Shown: piece after piece, positions 53,672-62,762 of the stretch
Layout: the number at the start of each line of letters is the position of its first letter
Position numbering within the stretch: the stretch's first letter is position 1
NCBI RefSeq assembly: GCF_000719955.1
Contig: NZ_JOII01000014.1
Location: 1 to 64,000 of the forward strand
Source: Streptomyces albidoflavus
GTDB taxonomy: Bacteria > Actinomycetota > Actinomycetes > Streptomycetales > Streptomycetaceae
Direction of reading: 5' to 3'
Length of the DNA stretch: 64,000 bases
Translations under genes and position numbers: made by a program
The notes under the pieces: model-generated
What the model saw: the letters and a program-made list of their open reading frames with translations, nothing else
What the model was told of the DNA's origin: nothing
The model's database searches: none

Positions 53672-54289
53672 GTGGCCCTGCCCCCTCCCCCGGCGGACAC
53701 GCCCGCAGCCCACGCCCTCGCGCTCCTGGGCGAACGGGGTGCCGGCCGCCTCCCGCACCCCGGCGGTGACCTCGCCACCCACCTCCGGCGCGTCCACAGC
53801 CAACTCGCCACGTGGGGCGCCCGCCCCGCCCTCCGACTGGCCGGCCTCTGCCACGCGTTCTACGGCACCGACGGCTTCCCCACCGCCCTGCTCCCGCTCC
53901 CCCGCCGCGCCGAACTCGCCGCCGTCATCGGCGAGGAGGCGGAGGAACTGGTGTACCTGTACGCCAGTTGCGACCGGCCGGCGACCTACCCCCGGCTCGC
54001 CGACCCCGAAGCCCCGTTCCACGACCGCTTCACCGGCACGACCACGCTCCCGAGCCTCGCGGCCCGCCGCGACTTCGCCGAAATCAGCGCGGCCAACGAA
54101 CTCGACCTCGCCGCCCACGACCCGGACTTCCTCGCCGCCCACGGCCCGGACCTGCTCGCCCTCTTCACCCGGGTCAGCTCCCTGCTGTCCCCCGCCGCCT
54201 GGGCCGACTGCCAGGCCGTCCTCGCCGACCCGCTGCCCGGCTCCCCCGAGGGGCCGCCCCCGCCCTGCGGCGTACCCTCGGCCGGATGA
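53672..54289 (+). CDS. DUF6817-like protein
   Basis: A 205-residue soluble protein. GGDLATHLRRVHSQLATWGARPALRLAGLCHAFYGTDGF has an HD-like arrangement of His and an acidic residue (quoted only in part as LRLAGLCHAFYGTDGF). IGEEAEELVYLYASCDR and AANELDLAAHDPDF follow. I place it in the DUF6817 family by memory of this pattern. The GTG at 53672 follows AGAGAGG. Its TGA overlaps the next ATG (ATGA at 54286-54289), so the two are coupled. Confidence 0.78.
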   Translation: MALPPPPADTPAAHALALLGERGAGRLPHPGGDLATHLRRVHSQLATWGARPALRLAGLCHAFYGTDGFPTALLPLPRRAELAAVIGEEAEELVYLYASCDRPATYPRLADPEAPFHDRFTGTTTLPSLAARRDFAEISAANELDLAAHDPDFLAAHGPDLLALFTRVSSLLSPAAWADCQAVLADPLPGSPEGPPPPCGVPSAG

Positions 54290-54882
54290 CCGAGCCCGAC
54301 TCCCCCGCCCCCGTCCCCGACGCCCCGCTCCTCTGCGGCGCCCTGATGCGCCTGGTCCGCCCCGACGACGCCCCCGCCCTGCTCGCCGCGTACCGGCGCA
54401 ACGCGGCCCACCTCGCGCCGACCGAACCCCGGCGCGGGGAACGTTTCGCCACGCTCGAAGGGCAGCGCGAGCGGATCGCGGGGCAGCTGCGGGAGTGGGA
54501 GGCCGGGCGGGCGGTGCCGTGGGTGCTGGATGGTTCCGGCGTGCCGGGGGCCCCGCCGGTGCTCGGCACCCTCACCTTCACCGGGATCGTGCGCGGCCCG
54601 CTGCTCAGTGCCTCGGTGGGCTACTGGGTGGACCAGGGGCACACCGGGCGGGGCCTCGCGGGGCAGGCGCTCGCTCACGCCGTGGCGTACGCCCGGGACG
54701 CGCTCGGCCTGCACCGGCTGGAGGCGGGCACGCTGCTGGACAACACCGCCTCCCAGCGCGTCCTGCTCCGCGCGGGCTTCACCTGGTACGGCACCGCCCC
54801 CGACTACCTGCACATCGCGGGTGCCTGGCGCGACCACCACCGCTACCAGCTGATCCTCGGCGAGGTGGAACCCCGGCTGTGA
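54286..54882 (+). CDS. GNAT N-acetyltransferase, RimJ-like
   Basis: A 198-residue acetyltransferase of the RimJ/RimL type. The acetyl-CoA loop is GHTGRGLAGQALAHAVAYA, preceded by VGYWVDQ, and followed by HRLEAGTLLDNTASQRVLLRAGF, the standard late motif. Substrate may be a protein N-terminus or a small molecule. The ATG at 54286 overlaps the stop of the DUF6817 gene. Confidence 0.9.
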   Translation: MTEPDSPAPVPDAPLLCGALMRLVRPDDAPALLAAYRRNAAHLAPTEPRRGERFATLEGQRERIAGQLREWEAGRAVPWVLDGSGVPGAPPVLGTLTFTGIVRGPLLSASVGYWVDQGHTGRGLAGQALAHAVAYARDALGLHRLEAGTLLDNTASQRVLLRAGFTWYGTAPDYLHIAGAWRDHHRYQLILGEVEPRL

Positions 54883-54926
54883 CGGCTCCGGCGCCGGTCC
54901 CCCCGTGACCGGCGTTCCGGGGCGCC

Positions 54927-55190
54927 TCAGGGCAGCCGCCCTTCCCAGTTGATCTCCCGCACCTTGGCGCGCAGCACCTCCTTCCGGTCGGCGGCCCGCA
55001 CGGCGCGCGGCGGGCAGTCCCACTCCTTGCCGCCGCCGGGCGGCCGCAGCTGGATGTACGGCCCCTCGCTGCCCATGACCCGGCCGAGGCGGCCGTCCCG
55101 CGCGTCGACCGCGAAGGCGCCGACCACCCAGGCGACCTCGGGCGCCTCCGGCTCGTCCCCGCCGGCGCAGCAGGCATCGTCGTCGCTCAT
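54927..55190 (-). CDS. hypothetical protein, 87 aa
   Basis: A small acidic protein starting SDDDACCAGGDEPEAPEVAWVVGAFAVDARDGRLGRV (quoted here only as DDDACCAGG and VDARDGRLGRVMG). It has a beta-barrel-like middle and a PRAVRAADRKEVLRAKV tail. The CC pair near the N-terminus could bind metal. The strand pattern resembles small actinobacterial proteins found with DNA-binding genes. Its ATG overlaps the stop of the gene at 55187 (ATGA), so the two are co-translated. Function unknown. Confidence 0.75.
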   Translation of the reverse strand: MSDDDACCAGGDEPEAPEVAWVVGAFAVDARDGRLGRVMGSEGPYIQLRPPGGGKEWDCPPRAVRAADRKEVLRAKVREINWEGRLP

Positions 55191-55420
55191 CGCTGCCGGG
55201 CCCCCTCCAGGACGGCGCTGAGCCGGTCGGCGGTCTCGACGTTGCACCGCCCGAGGTCGACGAGCGGGGCGGGGTCGTTCCCCGCGCTCGACACCGGCTC
55301 CAGCCGCAGCGACGGCAGGACGATCCCCGCCTCCGCCAGCCCGGCGCGGAGCCGGTCCACCGCCTCCTGGGCGGCCCCCACCCGGTCGGTGGTCCTGCCG
55401 TGCGCCTCCGTGCCCTTCAC
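55187..55420 (-). CDS. hypothetical protein, 77 aa
   Basis: A GTG at 55420, with GGAGAGGGA 9 bases upstream, gives 77 residues. A GTG 9 bases earlier (55429) overlaps the ribosome site and is less likely. The product has a helical VGAAQEAVDRLRAGLAEAG, a strand SLRLEPV and a CNVETADRLSAVLEG helix. No family is recognised. It is the first gene of a two-gene unit with the 87-residue protein. Confidence 0.7.
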   Translation of the reverse strand: MKGTEAHGRTTDRVGAAQEAVDRLRAGLAEAGIVLPSLRLEPVSSAGNDPAPLVDLGRCNVETADRLSAVLEGARQR

Positions 55421-55637
55421 GGCGCTCACTCCCTCTCCATCGTCCACGCTCTGTAGTGAGATTGCCCACACAGCGTGTTCAACGCGCCGAGGCCCCCGAC
55501 AGTGGCGCTCCTCCCCACATCCGGGGGTAGCGGCAGGCACATCCGGGGGTGGCGACGGCGCGCGGAGCCCTCCGGACGACCACCCCGCACACCCCCCGCC
55601 GGGCCGCCACCCGCCCGCGTACCGGAGGATGGGCCCC

Positions 55638-56123
55638 ATGACCACGACCCGCCCCGGCACCGCCCCCGACGGGGCGGACGACCCGTACGAGCCGGTGTTC
55701 ACGCCCGCCCGGGGCGGCGCGCGGTACGTCTACAACCACCGCAATCCGGTCGGGCTCGCCCTGATCCTGCTGGCGCCGCTCACCGCGCTCGGCGTCATCC
55801 TCTACCTCCACGACTCCGGCAGCTGGAGCCGCGGGGAGCTGCGGGACGCGGTCTACGGGGCCGCCGAGGAGATGAACCGGGCCCCGCACGTCCACCACTC
55901 CGACCTCGGCTACGCCTGGTCCCTGGAGGACGCCGTCGACCGCCAGCCGGGCACCCCGTTCATCGGCGCCTCCGTCCACCGGGGCACGGGCCCGGACCGC
56001 ACCGCGTACACGGTCACCGGCTCCGGCACCTCCGCCGCGTACTGCCTCCACGTCTACGAGGGCCACGACGCCGCCGCCGACCGGTCGATCCTGCACGTCT
56101 TGGCCGAGGACGGGCCCTGCTGA
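55638..56123 (+). CDS. membrane-anchored protein, 161 aa (hypothetical)
   Basis: An N-terminal cytoplasmic part of about 37 residues, one membrane helix (about 39-58, GLALILLAPLTALGVILYL) and an outside domain of about 100 residues with RGELRDAVYGAAEEMNRAP and TSAAYCLHVYEG. It is not a lipoprotein and has no family I recognise. The ATG at 55638 is chosen because the earlier part of the frame overlaps the opposite-strand genes. Confidence 0.75.
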   Translation: MTTTRPGTAPDGADDPYEPVFTPARGGARYVYNHRNPVGLALILLAPLTALGVILYLHDSGSWSRGELRDAVYGAAEEMNRAPHVHHSDLGYAWSLEDAVDRQPGTPFIGASVHRGTGPDRTAYTVTGSGTSAAYCLHVYEGHDAAADRSILHVLAEDGPC

Positions 56124-56129
56124 CCCGCT

Positions 56130-56190
56130 GCCGGACACCACGACGCCCCCGCCTGCCGCCTGCGGCGGTGTGACGGGGGCGTGGTGCCGG
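56130..56190. terminator. hairpin terminator between convergent genes
   Basis: GCCGG...CACCAC and GCCCCCG on the left (56130-56151) pair with CGGGGGC-GTGGTG-CCGGC on the right (56174-56191), with two small bulges. It separates the 161-residue gene from the bL37 gene. Confidence 0.6.
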
Positions 56191-56242
56191 CGCACCCGGG
56201 CCCTTCGGGGTCTCCCCCGGCCTCAGGAACGCCGCACGGAAG

Positions 56243-56320
56243 TCAGGACTGCGGCCTGCTGCCGTGGTTGGCGCCGTTCTTGCGACGCGCCTTCTTCTTA
56301 CGGCGACGCTTGGAGGACAT
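56243..56320 (-). CDS. ribosomal protein bL37 (25 aa)
   Basis: The ATG at 56320 with AAGGAG 9 bases upstream opens a 25-codon gene. The product is almost all Lys/Arg (SSKRRRKKKARRKNGANHG) and ends SRPQS. The ANHGxRP end is that of bL37, a tiny large-subunit protein first seen in mycobacterial ribosome structures. Few annotation tools find genes this short. It lies downstream of groEL, separated by the groEL terminator, and so has its own promoter in 56321-56422. Confidence 0.85.
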   Translation of the reverse strand: MSSKRRRKKKARRKNGANHGSRPQS

Positions 56321-56422
56321 GACCGCGCTCCTTTCTCTCGGACGTTCCGTGGCCGTGAGGCCGGGTCCACCCTCGCACATCGCGGGTGTCCGAGGCGATC
56401 CCGAGGACGGACAGCACCAACG

Positions 56423-56466
56423 CCACCGGGGCGGCATCCCTCGGAAGAGGGACACCGCCCCGGTGG
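56423..56466 (-). terminator. groEL hairpin terminator
   Basis: CCACCGGGGCGG (56423-56434) pairs perfectly with CCGCCCCGGTGG (56455-56466), with an inner TCCCTC/GAGGGA stem. It lies 38 bases beyond the groEL stop. Confidence 0.8.
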
Positions 56467-56503
56467 GCGTGGTGCCGGACGGGCCGACCGGAAGCGGGTC
56501 CGG

Positions 56504-58261
<1,758 letters not shown>

Positions 58262-58278
58262 TCACCGACCCGGTCCTT

Positions 58279-58305
58279 CTGTCACTCTCACTCGGAGAGT
58301 GCTAA
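58279..58305 (-). promoter_or_regulatory. CIRCE element 1 (HrcA operator)
   Basis: On the minus strand this reads TTAGCACTC-N9-GAGTGACAG. The left arm is perfect CIRCE and the right arm keeps GAGTG. It lies about 153 bases before the groEL start. Confidence 0.8.
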
Positions 58306-58314
58306 CGCCAATAA

Positions 58315-58341
58315 TTAGCACTCGGGGTAGGAGAGTGCAAG
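58315..58341 (-). promoter_or_regulatory. CIRCE element 2 (HrcA operator)
   Basis: On the minus strand this reads CTTGCACTC-N9-GAGTGCTAA, with one perfect arm and one arm with two changes. It lies 9 bases upstream of element 1, so two HrcA sites are arranged in tandem. Confidence 0.8.
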
Positions 58342-58441
58342 GCGCTAGGGGCCTCCGGCCCCGCGCCCGCGTGCTGGGGGTGCCCTGTCCGCGCCGGCGG
58401 ATGCGGAGGTCAGGCCGCCCCTGCCGCGGCGGGGGTGGGGT

Positions 58442-58675
58442 GGCCTCAATCGCCGGCCGGGCTCGAAAGATGGCCTCAAGCGCCGGCCGGGCTGATCTTT
58501 GACGAGCCGTCCGCTCACAGGCGCGCGCCAAAGATGGCCTCAAGCGCCGGCCGGGCTATAGATAGCCCGGCCGGCGATTGAGGCCACCCTTGGAGCCCGG
58601 CCGGCGTTTGAGGCCACCCTTGGAGCCCGGCCGGCGTTTGAGGCCACCCTTGGAGCCCGGCCGGCGTTTGAGGCC
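58442..58675. repeat. seven-copy palindromic Streptomyces intergenic repeat array
   Basis: A 22-base unit (core CTCAAGCGCCGGCCGGGC) occurs three times in one orientation (58442, 58472, 58536) and four times inverted (58564, 58594, 58624, 58654). Most copies are 30 bases apart. Copies 3 and 4 face each other to form a stem of about 25 base pairs with a 2-base loop at 58536-58585. It lies between the groEL promoter and the cold-shock gene terminator. Confidence 0.9.
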
Positions 58676-58681
58676 AACACA

Positions 58682-58715
58682 GAGGGCCCGCCCCCTGTTG
58701 GTGGGGCGGGCCCTC
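58682..58715 (-). terminator. cold-shock gene terminator
   Basis: GAGGGCCCGCCCC (58682-58694) pairs perfectly with GGGGCGGGCCCTC (58703-58715) around an 8-base loop, 24 bases after the cold-shock stop. Confidence 0.85.
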
Positions 58716-58738
58716 GTGAGTGTGGTGCGGTCGGCGCC

Positions 58739-58942
58739 TCAGGCGGCCACACGGACCATGTCCGCCTGCGGCCCCTTCTGACCCTGCGAGATCTCGAATT
58801 CGACCCTCTGACCCTCTTCAAGGGTGCGGTAGCCGTCCATCTGGATCGCGCTGTAGTGGACGAATACATCCGCACCACCGTCGACCGCGATGAAGCCGTA
58901 GCCCTTCTCCGCGTTGAACCACTTGACGGTGCCCTGAGCCAT
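58739..58942 (-). CDS. cold-shock protein (CspA/ScoF family)
   Basis: A 67-residue single-stranded nucleic-acid-binding protein. RNP1 is KGYGFI and RNP2 is VFVHYSAI in an [20 protein letters not shown] frame (given in part). The ATG at 58942 with GGGGAG is correct for the family; the longer frame to 58972 adds a non-family tail. In S. coelicolor the equivalent gene sits beside groEL2, as here. The 5' leader holds a CCCCC/GGGGG hairpin (59008-59029), which may time expression with temperature (inference). Confidence 0.95.
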   Translation of the reverse strand: MAQGTVKWFNAEKGYGFIAVDGGADVFVHYSAIQMDGYRTLEEGQRVEFEISQGQKGPQADMVRVAA

Positions 58943-59300
58943 GCCTAACTCCCCTATTACTGGCCCTTGCACAGGCCCGCACTTCGCGGACCCGGGTCAG
59001 ACCTCACCCCCCAACCTTCGGTCGGGGGTGTGCGCCGGAACGCGTCGACCGCCGCTGAATGTATCTGCCCAACTGCCGTCTGCAACAGGTCAGTCGGACG
59101 AGAAATCCGGGCGCGGGGAAACGGCGGAACCGGGAGGATGCGCCGGAGTTCCGGGCAAGTCGGGCCCGGCAAAAGGCGCGCAAGGGGGCGAATGGCCGGG
59201 GTACTTTGTGTGCTGCTCGCCGGGGAAAGAACGGCGGCTCATATGCTCCCGGCACAAACGCGGGAGGCTGTTCCCCAACTCTACCGCGTTCAACCATGCA
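58943..59300 (-). promoter_or_regulatory. long leader and promoter region of the cold-shock gene
   Basis: About 360 bases without a convincing gene. A CCCCC-N10-GGGGG hairpin lies at about 59008-59029, near the 5' leader of the cold-shock mRNA. Long leaders are common in this family and often act as thermosensors. I see no clear -35/-10 pair. The far end meets the terminator of the cysO-like gene. Confidence 0.4.
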
Positions 59301-59351
59301 GAATTGCCCCCTCCGCTTTCCCCGGGGGGAATGGAGCGGAGAGGGCAATTC
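59301..59351 (-). terminator. long hairpin terminator of the cysO-like gene
   Basis: GAATTGCCCCCTCCGCT (59301-59317) pairs at 16 of 17 positions with AGCGGAGAGGGCAATTC (59335-59351), and TTCCCC/GGGGAA continues the stem inside. It lies 36 bases beyond the stop at 59387. Confidence 0.85.
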
Positions 59352-59386
59352 GGTGGAGCGGGGGTTCGCCGCGCGGGCGAGGGGGC

Positions 59387-59665
59387 TCAGCAGCCGCCGG
59401 CGACCGCCGGGATGATCGAGATACCGGCGCCGTCGGGCGTGGCGGTCTCCAGGCCCTGCTCGAAGCGGACGTCGTCGTCGTTGACGTAGACGTTGACGAA
59501 GCGGCGCAGCTTGCCCTGGTCGTCCAGGACGCGGGCGGCGATGCCGGAGTGGTTCTTCTCCAGGTCGGCGATGACCTCGGCGAGGGTGGCGCCCTCGGCG
59601 GGGACCTCGGACCGGCCGCCGGTGTAGGTGCGCAGGATGGTGGGGATGCGGACGTTGACGCTCAT
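59387..59665 (-). CDS. CysO/MoaD/ThiS-family sulfur-carrier protein, C-terminus GGC
   Basis: A 92-residue ubiquitin-like protein. IPTILRTYTGGRSEVPAEG, FVNVYVNDDDVRFEQGL and IIPAVAGG match CysO of Mycobacterium closely. CysO carries sulfur as a C-terminal thiocarboxylate on Gly-Gly for cysteine and other sulfur products. Here one residue follows, so the chain ends Gly-Gly-Cys and must be trimmed by a JAMM-type protease before activation by MoeZ (inference from related systems). The ATG at 59665 follows GGAAGG. It lies 80 bases downstream of thrC. Confidence 0.9.
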   Translation of the reverse strand: MSVNVRIPTILRTYTGGRSEVPAEGATLAEVIADLEKNHSGIAARVLDDQGKLRRFVNVYVNDDDVRFEQGLETATPDGAGISIIPAVAGGC

Positions 59666-59706
59666 GGGAGTGCCTTCCGGAAGCTGGTGCGGCGGTACGG
59701 GTGCGG

Positions 59707-59723
59707 GCGCGCCTAAGGCGCGC
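59707..59723 (-). terminator. short hairpin between thrC and the cysO-like gene
   Basis: GCGCGCC (59707-59713) pairs with GGCGCGC (59717-59723) around a 3-base loop. It may weaken read-through from thrC or protect the mRNA end. Confidence 0.5.
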
Positions 59724-59745
59724 GGGTGACGGCGTCGGGAGGACG

Positions 59746-61053
59746 TCAGGAGGTGGCGAGACCGGCGGCGCGGAAGGCGTCCAGGTCGGGCCGGATGGTC
59801 GCGGTCGGGCCGGTGGTGGGCGCCACCGCGTCCAGGGTCTTGAGGCCGTCGCCGGTGTTGAGGACGACCGTGGTCAGGGACGGGTCGATCAGCCCGGCCT
59901 CGATGAGCTTGCGGGTGACGCCGACGGTCACGCCGCCCGCCGTCTCCGCGAAGATGCCCTCGGTGCGGGCGAGCAGCTTGATGGCGTCGACCACCTGCGC
60001 GTCGTCCACGTCCTCGACGGCGCCGCCGGTGCGCCGGGCGATGTCCAGGACGTAGGGGCCGTCGGCCGGGTTGCCGATGGCCAGCGACTTGGCGATGGTG
60101 TCGGGCTTCTGCGGGCGGACCACGTCGTGCCCGGCCTTGTAGGCGGTGGAGACCGGCGAGCACCCCTCGGCCTGGGCGCCGAAGATCTTGTACGGGCGGT
60201 CCTCGACCAGCCCGAGCGCGATCAGCTCCTTGAACCCCTTGTCGATCTTGGTGAGCTGCGAGCCGGAGGCCACCGGGATCACGATCTGGTCGGGCAGCCG
60301 CCAGCCGAGCTGCTCCGCAATCTCGTACGCCAGGGACTTGGAGCCCTCGCCGTAGTACGGGCGCAGGTTGACGTTGACGAAGCCCCAGCCCTCGCCGAGC
60401 GGGTCGCCGATCAGCTCGGAGCAGAAGCGGTTCACGTCGTCGTAGTTGCCCTCGATGCCGACGAGGTCGCCGCCGTAGACCGCGGCCATGACGACCTTGC
60501 CCTGCTCCAGGTCGTGCGGGATGAAGACGCAGGAGCGGAATCCGGCGCGGGCGGCGGCGGCGCCGACGGCTCCGGCCAGGTTGCCGGTGGAGGAGCAGGA
60601 GAGGGTGGTGAAGCCGAAGGCGCGGGCGGCCTCGACGGCGATGGCGACGACGCGGTCCTTGAAGGAGTGCGTCGGGTTGCCGGAGTCGTCCTTGACGTAC
60701 AGGCCGCCGGTGACGCCCAGCTCGGCGGCGAGGTGGTCGGCCTTGACCAGCTGGGTGAAGCCCGGGTTGAGGCTGGGCTTGGTGGCGACGTCGGCGGGGA
60801 CGGGCAGCAGCGGGGCGTACCGCCAGATGTTGGCCGGGCCGGCCTCGATGGCGGCGCGCAGGGCCTCGGGGTCGCCGGTGGGGAGGTCGTAAGCGACCTC
60901 CAGGGGCCCGAAACAGCTCACGCAGGCGAAGACGGGGCCGAGCGGGAAGCGCTCGCCGCACTCGCGGCAGGAGAGGGCGACAGCGGGGCCGAGATCGACC
61001 GCGGAGGTGTCCTGCGAGGGGGTTGCGGGGGTGGCGACGGTGTGCACAGCCAT
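59746..61053 (-). CDS. thrC: threonine synthase
   Basis: PLP enzyme that makes L-threonine from O-phospho-L-homoserine. The 435-residue product has an N-terminal zinc-ribbon-like pair (SCRECGERF, ACVSC), KDDSGNPTHSFKDRVV with the PLP Lys, SSTGNLAGAVGAAA for phosphate binding and ETAGGVTVGV near the end. The ATG at 61053 (MAVHTV) is chosen because it lies 11 bases after AAAGGG and agrees with the usual start. An ATG at 61077 sits in the riboswitch expression platform. A SAM-I riboswitch lies upstream, so methionine status should control threonine synthesis. Confidence 0.96.
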   Translation of the reverse strand: MAVHTVATPATPSQDTSAVDLGPAVALSCRECGERFPLGPVFACVSCFGPLEVAYDLPTGDPEALRAAIEAGPANIWRYAPLLPVPADVATKPSLNPGFTQLVKADHLAAELGVTGGLYVKDDSGNPTHSFKDRVVAIAVEAARAFGFTTLSCSSTGNLAGAVGAAAARAGFRSCVFIPHDLEQGKVVMAAVYGGDLVGIEGNYDDVNRFCSELIGDPLGEGWGFVNVNLRPYYGEGSKSLAYEIAEQLGWRLPDQIVIPVASGSQLTKIDKGFKELIALGLVEDRPYKIFGAQAEGCSPVSTAYKAGHDVVRPQKPDTIAKSLAIGNPADGPYVLDIARRTGGAVEDVDDAQVVDAIKLLARTEGIFAETAGGVTVGVTRKLIEAGLIDPSLTTVVLNTGDGLKTLDAVAPTTGPTATIRPDLDAFRAAGLATS

Positions 61054-61089
61054 GACGGCGAGGCCCTTTCTCCTCATCTTCCTCGCGAC

Positions 61090-61229
61090 GCATCTCGCCG
61101 CGAGACGGAATTGGCACCTTCCCGAGCCGGGAGCCTCGCGGACGCGGGTGGAACACGCGCCGGGAGTACCGACCGGAGGGTTGCCGGGGCTTCAACGGGC
61201 CGTGTCCCTCTGCCCCTCTGGATGAGCGG
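61090..61229 (-). promoter_or_regulatory. SAM-I (S-box) riboswitch of thrC
   Basis: On the minus strand the order is CTCATCCAGAGGGGCAGAGG (61226 leftward), GAAGCCCCGGCAACC, and GGGAAGGTGCCAATTCC near 61107-61123, which are the three S-box landmarks. After the aptamer, CTCGCG can pair with CGCGAG at 61080-61090, next to the ribosome site. The platform therefore probably works on translation. SAM binding would switch thrC off. Confidence 0.88.
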
Positions 61230-61538
61230 TATGGCGTCGGATCCCTTGTCTGGCGGGGCCGAACGCGTTTGTCGGGCGCGGAACCGGCGTCTCTCGACAT
61301 GCGATGGTCACGCGCGCTGTTCAAGACTGTAACCGACGGCTTGGACAGTTGTGTGGGTCGTCCGAACCGCGAGATGGGGACCCCGGCCCCGGCAGCGCCG
61401 CCGGCACCGCCGCCCCCTCGCACGTGGCCGCTCGACACCGCGCCGCCCTCCCCCGAGGACGCGCGGAGGCCCGGGGGATCATGGGACATCACCTAGGACA
61501 TGGCCTCGGACATGACCCGGACATGAGGGGACGATCAC
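61230..61538. promoter_or_regulatory. divergent promoter region of thrC and gpgS
   Basis: About 300 bases with no convincing gene. Near the gpgS end, GGACAT occurs four times at 61484, 61496, 61508 and 61519 (12, 12 and 11 base steps), which could be a protein-binding cluster or chance. No clear -35/-10 pair is seen. Confidence 0.4.
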
Positions 61539-62558
61539 GTGCTCGAAGAGGTGGAGCGCTGGCTCACCAAGCGGTCCTGGTCCGCCGCCGACCGGCCGCT
61601 GAGCGCACTGGTGGCGGCCAAACGCAGGAGCGGGTCCACGGTCAGCGTGGTGCTGCCCGCCCTGAACGAGGAGGCGACGGTCGGGGCGATCGTGGCGGAG
61701 ATCCGCCGCTCGCTCATGGAGGCCGTGCCGCTCGTCGACGAACTGGTGGTGATCGACTCCGGTTCCACCGACCGCACCTCGCAGGAGGCCGCGGCGGCCG
61801 GGGCCCGGGTCGTGCACCGCGACGTGATCCTGCCGAGGATGCCCGCCGTGCCCGGCAAGGGCGAGGTGCTGTGGCGGTCACTGATGGTGACCAGCGGGGA
61901 CATCGTCTGCTTCGTCGACGCCGACCTGAAGGACTTCTCCCCCGACTTCGTCTCGGGCATCGTCGGCCCGCTGCTGACCGAGCCGGACGTCGACTTCGTC
62001 AAGGCGATGTACGACCGCCCGCTCGGCTCGGCCCCCGGCCAGGGCGGCCGGGTCACCGAACTCATGGCCCGCCCGGTCCTCAACCTGCACTGGCCCCACC
62101 TCGCGGGCTTCGTCCAGCCGCTGGGCGGCGAGTACGCGGTCCGCCGCGGCCTGCTGGAGCAGCTGCCGTTCCCCGTCGGCTACGGCGTGGAGCTGGGGCT
62201 GCTGGTGGACGCCCTGCACACGGTCGGCCTCGACGCGCTGGCCCAGGTCGACGTGGGCGTCCGCGTCCACCGCCACCAGGACGGCCTGGCGCTCGGCCGC
62301 ATGGCCGCCGCCATCTACCGCACGGCCCAGCTCCGCCTGGCCCGCGGCCACCTGGTCCGCCCGGAACTGACCCAGTTCGAACGCGGCGACGACGGCTTCG
62401 TGGCCCGCACCACCAAGGTCGACACGGAGGAGCGCCCCCCGATGATCGAGATCACCGAGTACCGCGGCGGCCGCCTCGCCGGGCCCCCCCAGGAGCCGCT
62501 GCCGGAGCACACCGCCCACACCCGGCTCCCGGACTCGTACCACCGCCGGACGGGGTGA
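61539..62558 (+). CDS. gpgS: glucosyl-3-phosphoglycerate synthase
   Basis: GpgS joins glucose from a nucleotide sugar to 3-phosphoglycerate, the first step to glucosylglycerate and, in mycobacteria, methylglucose polysaccharides. The 339-residue GT81 product has VVLPALNEEATVGAIVAEI, VIDSGSTDRT, CFVDADLKDFSPDFV (DxD metal site) and QPLGGEYAVRRGLLEQLPF. The GTG at 61539 with AGGGGAC is family-like. It precedes otsA, so this locus handles compatible sugar solutes. Neighbours and order agree with S. coelicolor from memory. Confidence 0.93.
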   Translation: MLEEVERWLTKRSWSAADRPLSALVAAKRRSGSTVSVVLPALNEEATVGAIVAEIRRSLMEAVPLVDELVVIDSGSTDRTSQEAAAAGARVVHRDVILPRMPAVPGKGEVLWRSLMVTSGDIVCFVDADLKDFSPDFVSGIVGPLLTEPDVDFVKAMYDRPLGSAPGQGGRVTELMARPVLNLHWPHLAGFVQPLGGEYAVRRGLLEQLPFPVGYGVELGLLVDALHTVGLDALAQVDVGVRVHRHQDGLALGRMAAAIYRTAQLRLARGHLVRPELTQFERGDDGFVARTTKVDTEERPPMIEITEYRGGRLAGPPQEPLPEHTAHTRLPDSYHRRTG

Positions 62559-62601
62559 GGGCCCGCCCTCACCCCGCGACGACCCGGCTTCGGGAGCCGA
62601 A

Positions 62602-62690
62602 GGGGCGCGTCGTTGTCGAGACGCCCGTCGCGCGCAGGCCGCGAAGCGGTTGAGCACGTCGGGCGTCTCGACAACGACACCCAGCGCCCC
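62602..62690. terminator. large hairpin between gpgS and otsA
   Basis: GTCGTTGTCGAGACGCCCG (62609-62627) pairs perfectly with its complement at 62660-62678. GGGGCGC/GCGCCCC (62602-62608, 62684-62690) extends it past a bulge. It ends gpgS transcription. A smaller GCGAGC/GCTCGC hairpin follows at 62695. Confidence 0.75.
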
Positions 62691-62762
62691 GGAGGCGAGC
62701 GAAGCTCGCAAAAGAAGGAGGCGCCGCGTTTGCACCTCCTGGGAAGGGGCTAGGTACGCCGC

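Noticed and set aside
58297..58323. GAGTGCTAA-N9-TTAGCACTC as one operator
   Set aside because: The arms are in the wrong order for CIRCE. They belong to two neighbouring CIRCE sites.
58442..58675. CRISPR array
   Set aside because: The repeats are palindromic, occur in both orientations, have 8-base spacers that are mostly identical, and no cas gene is near.
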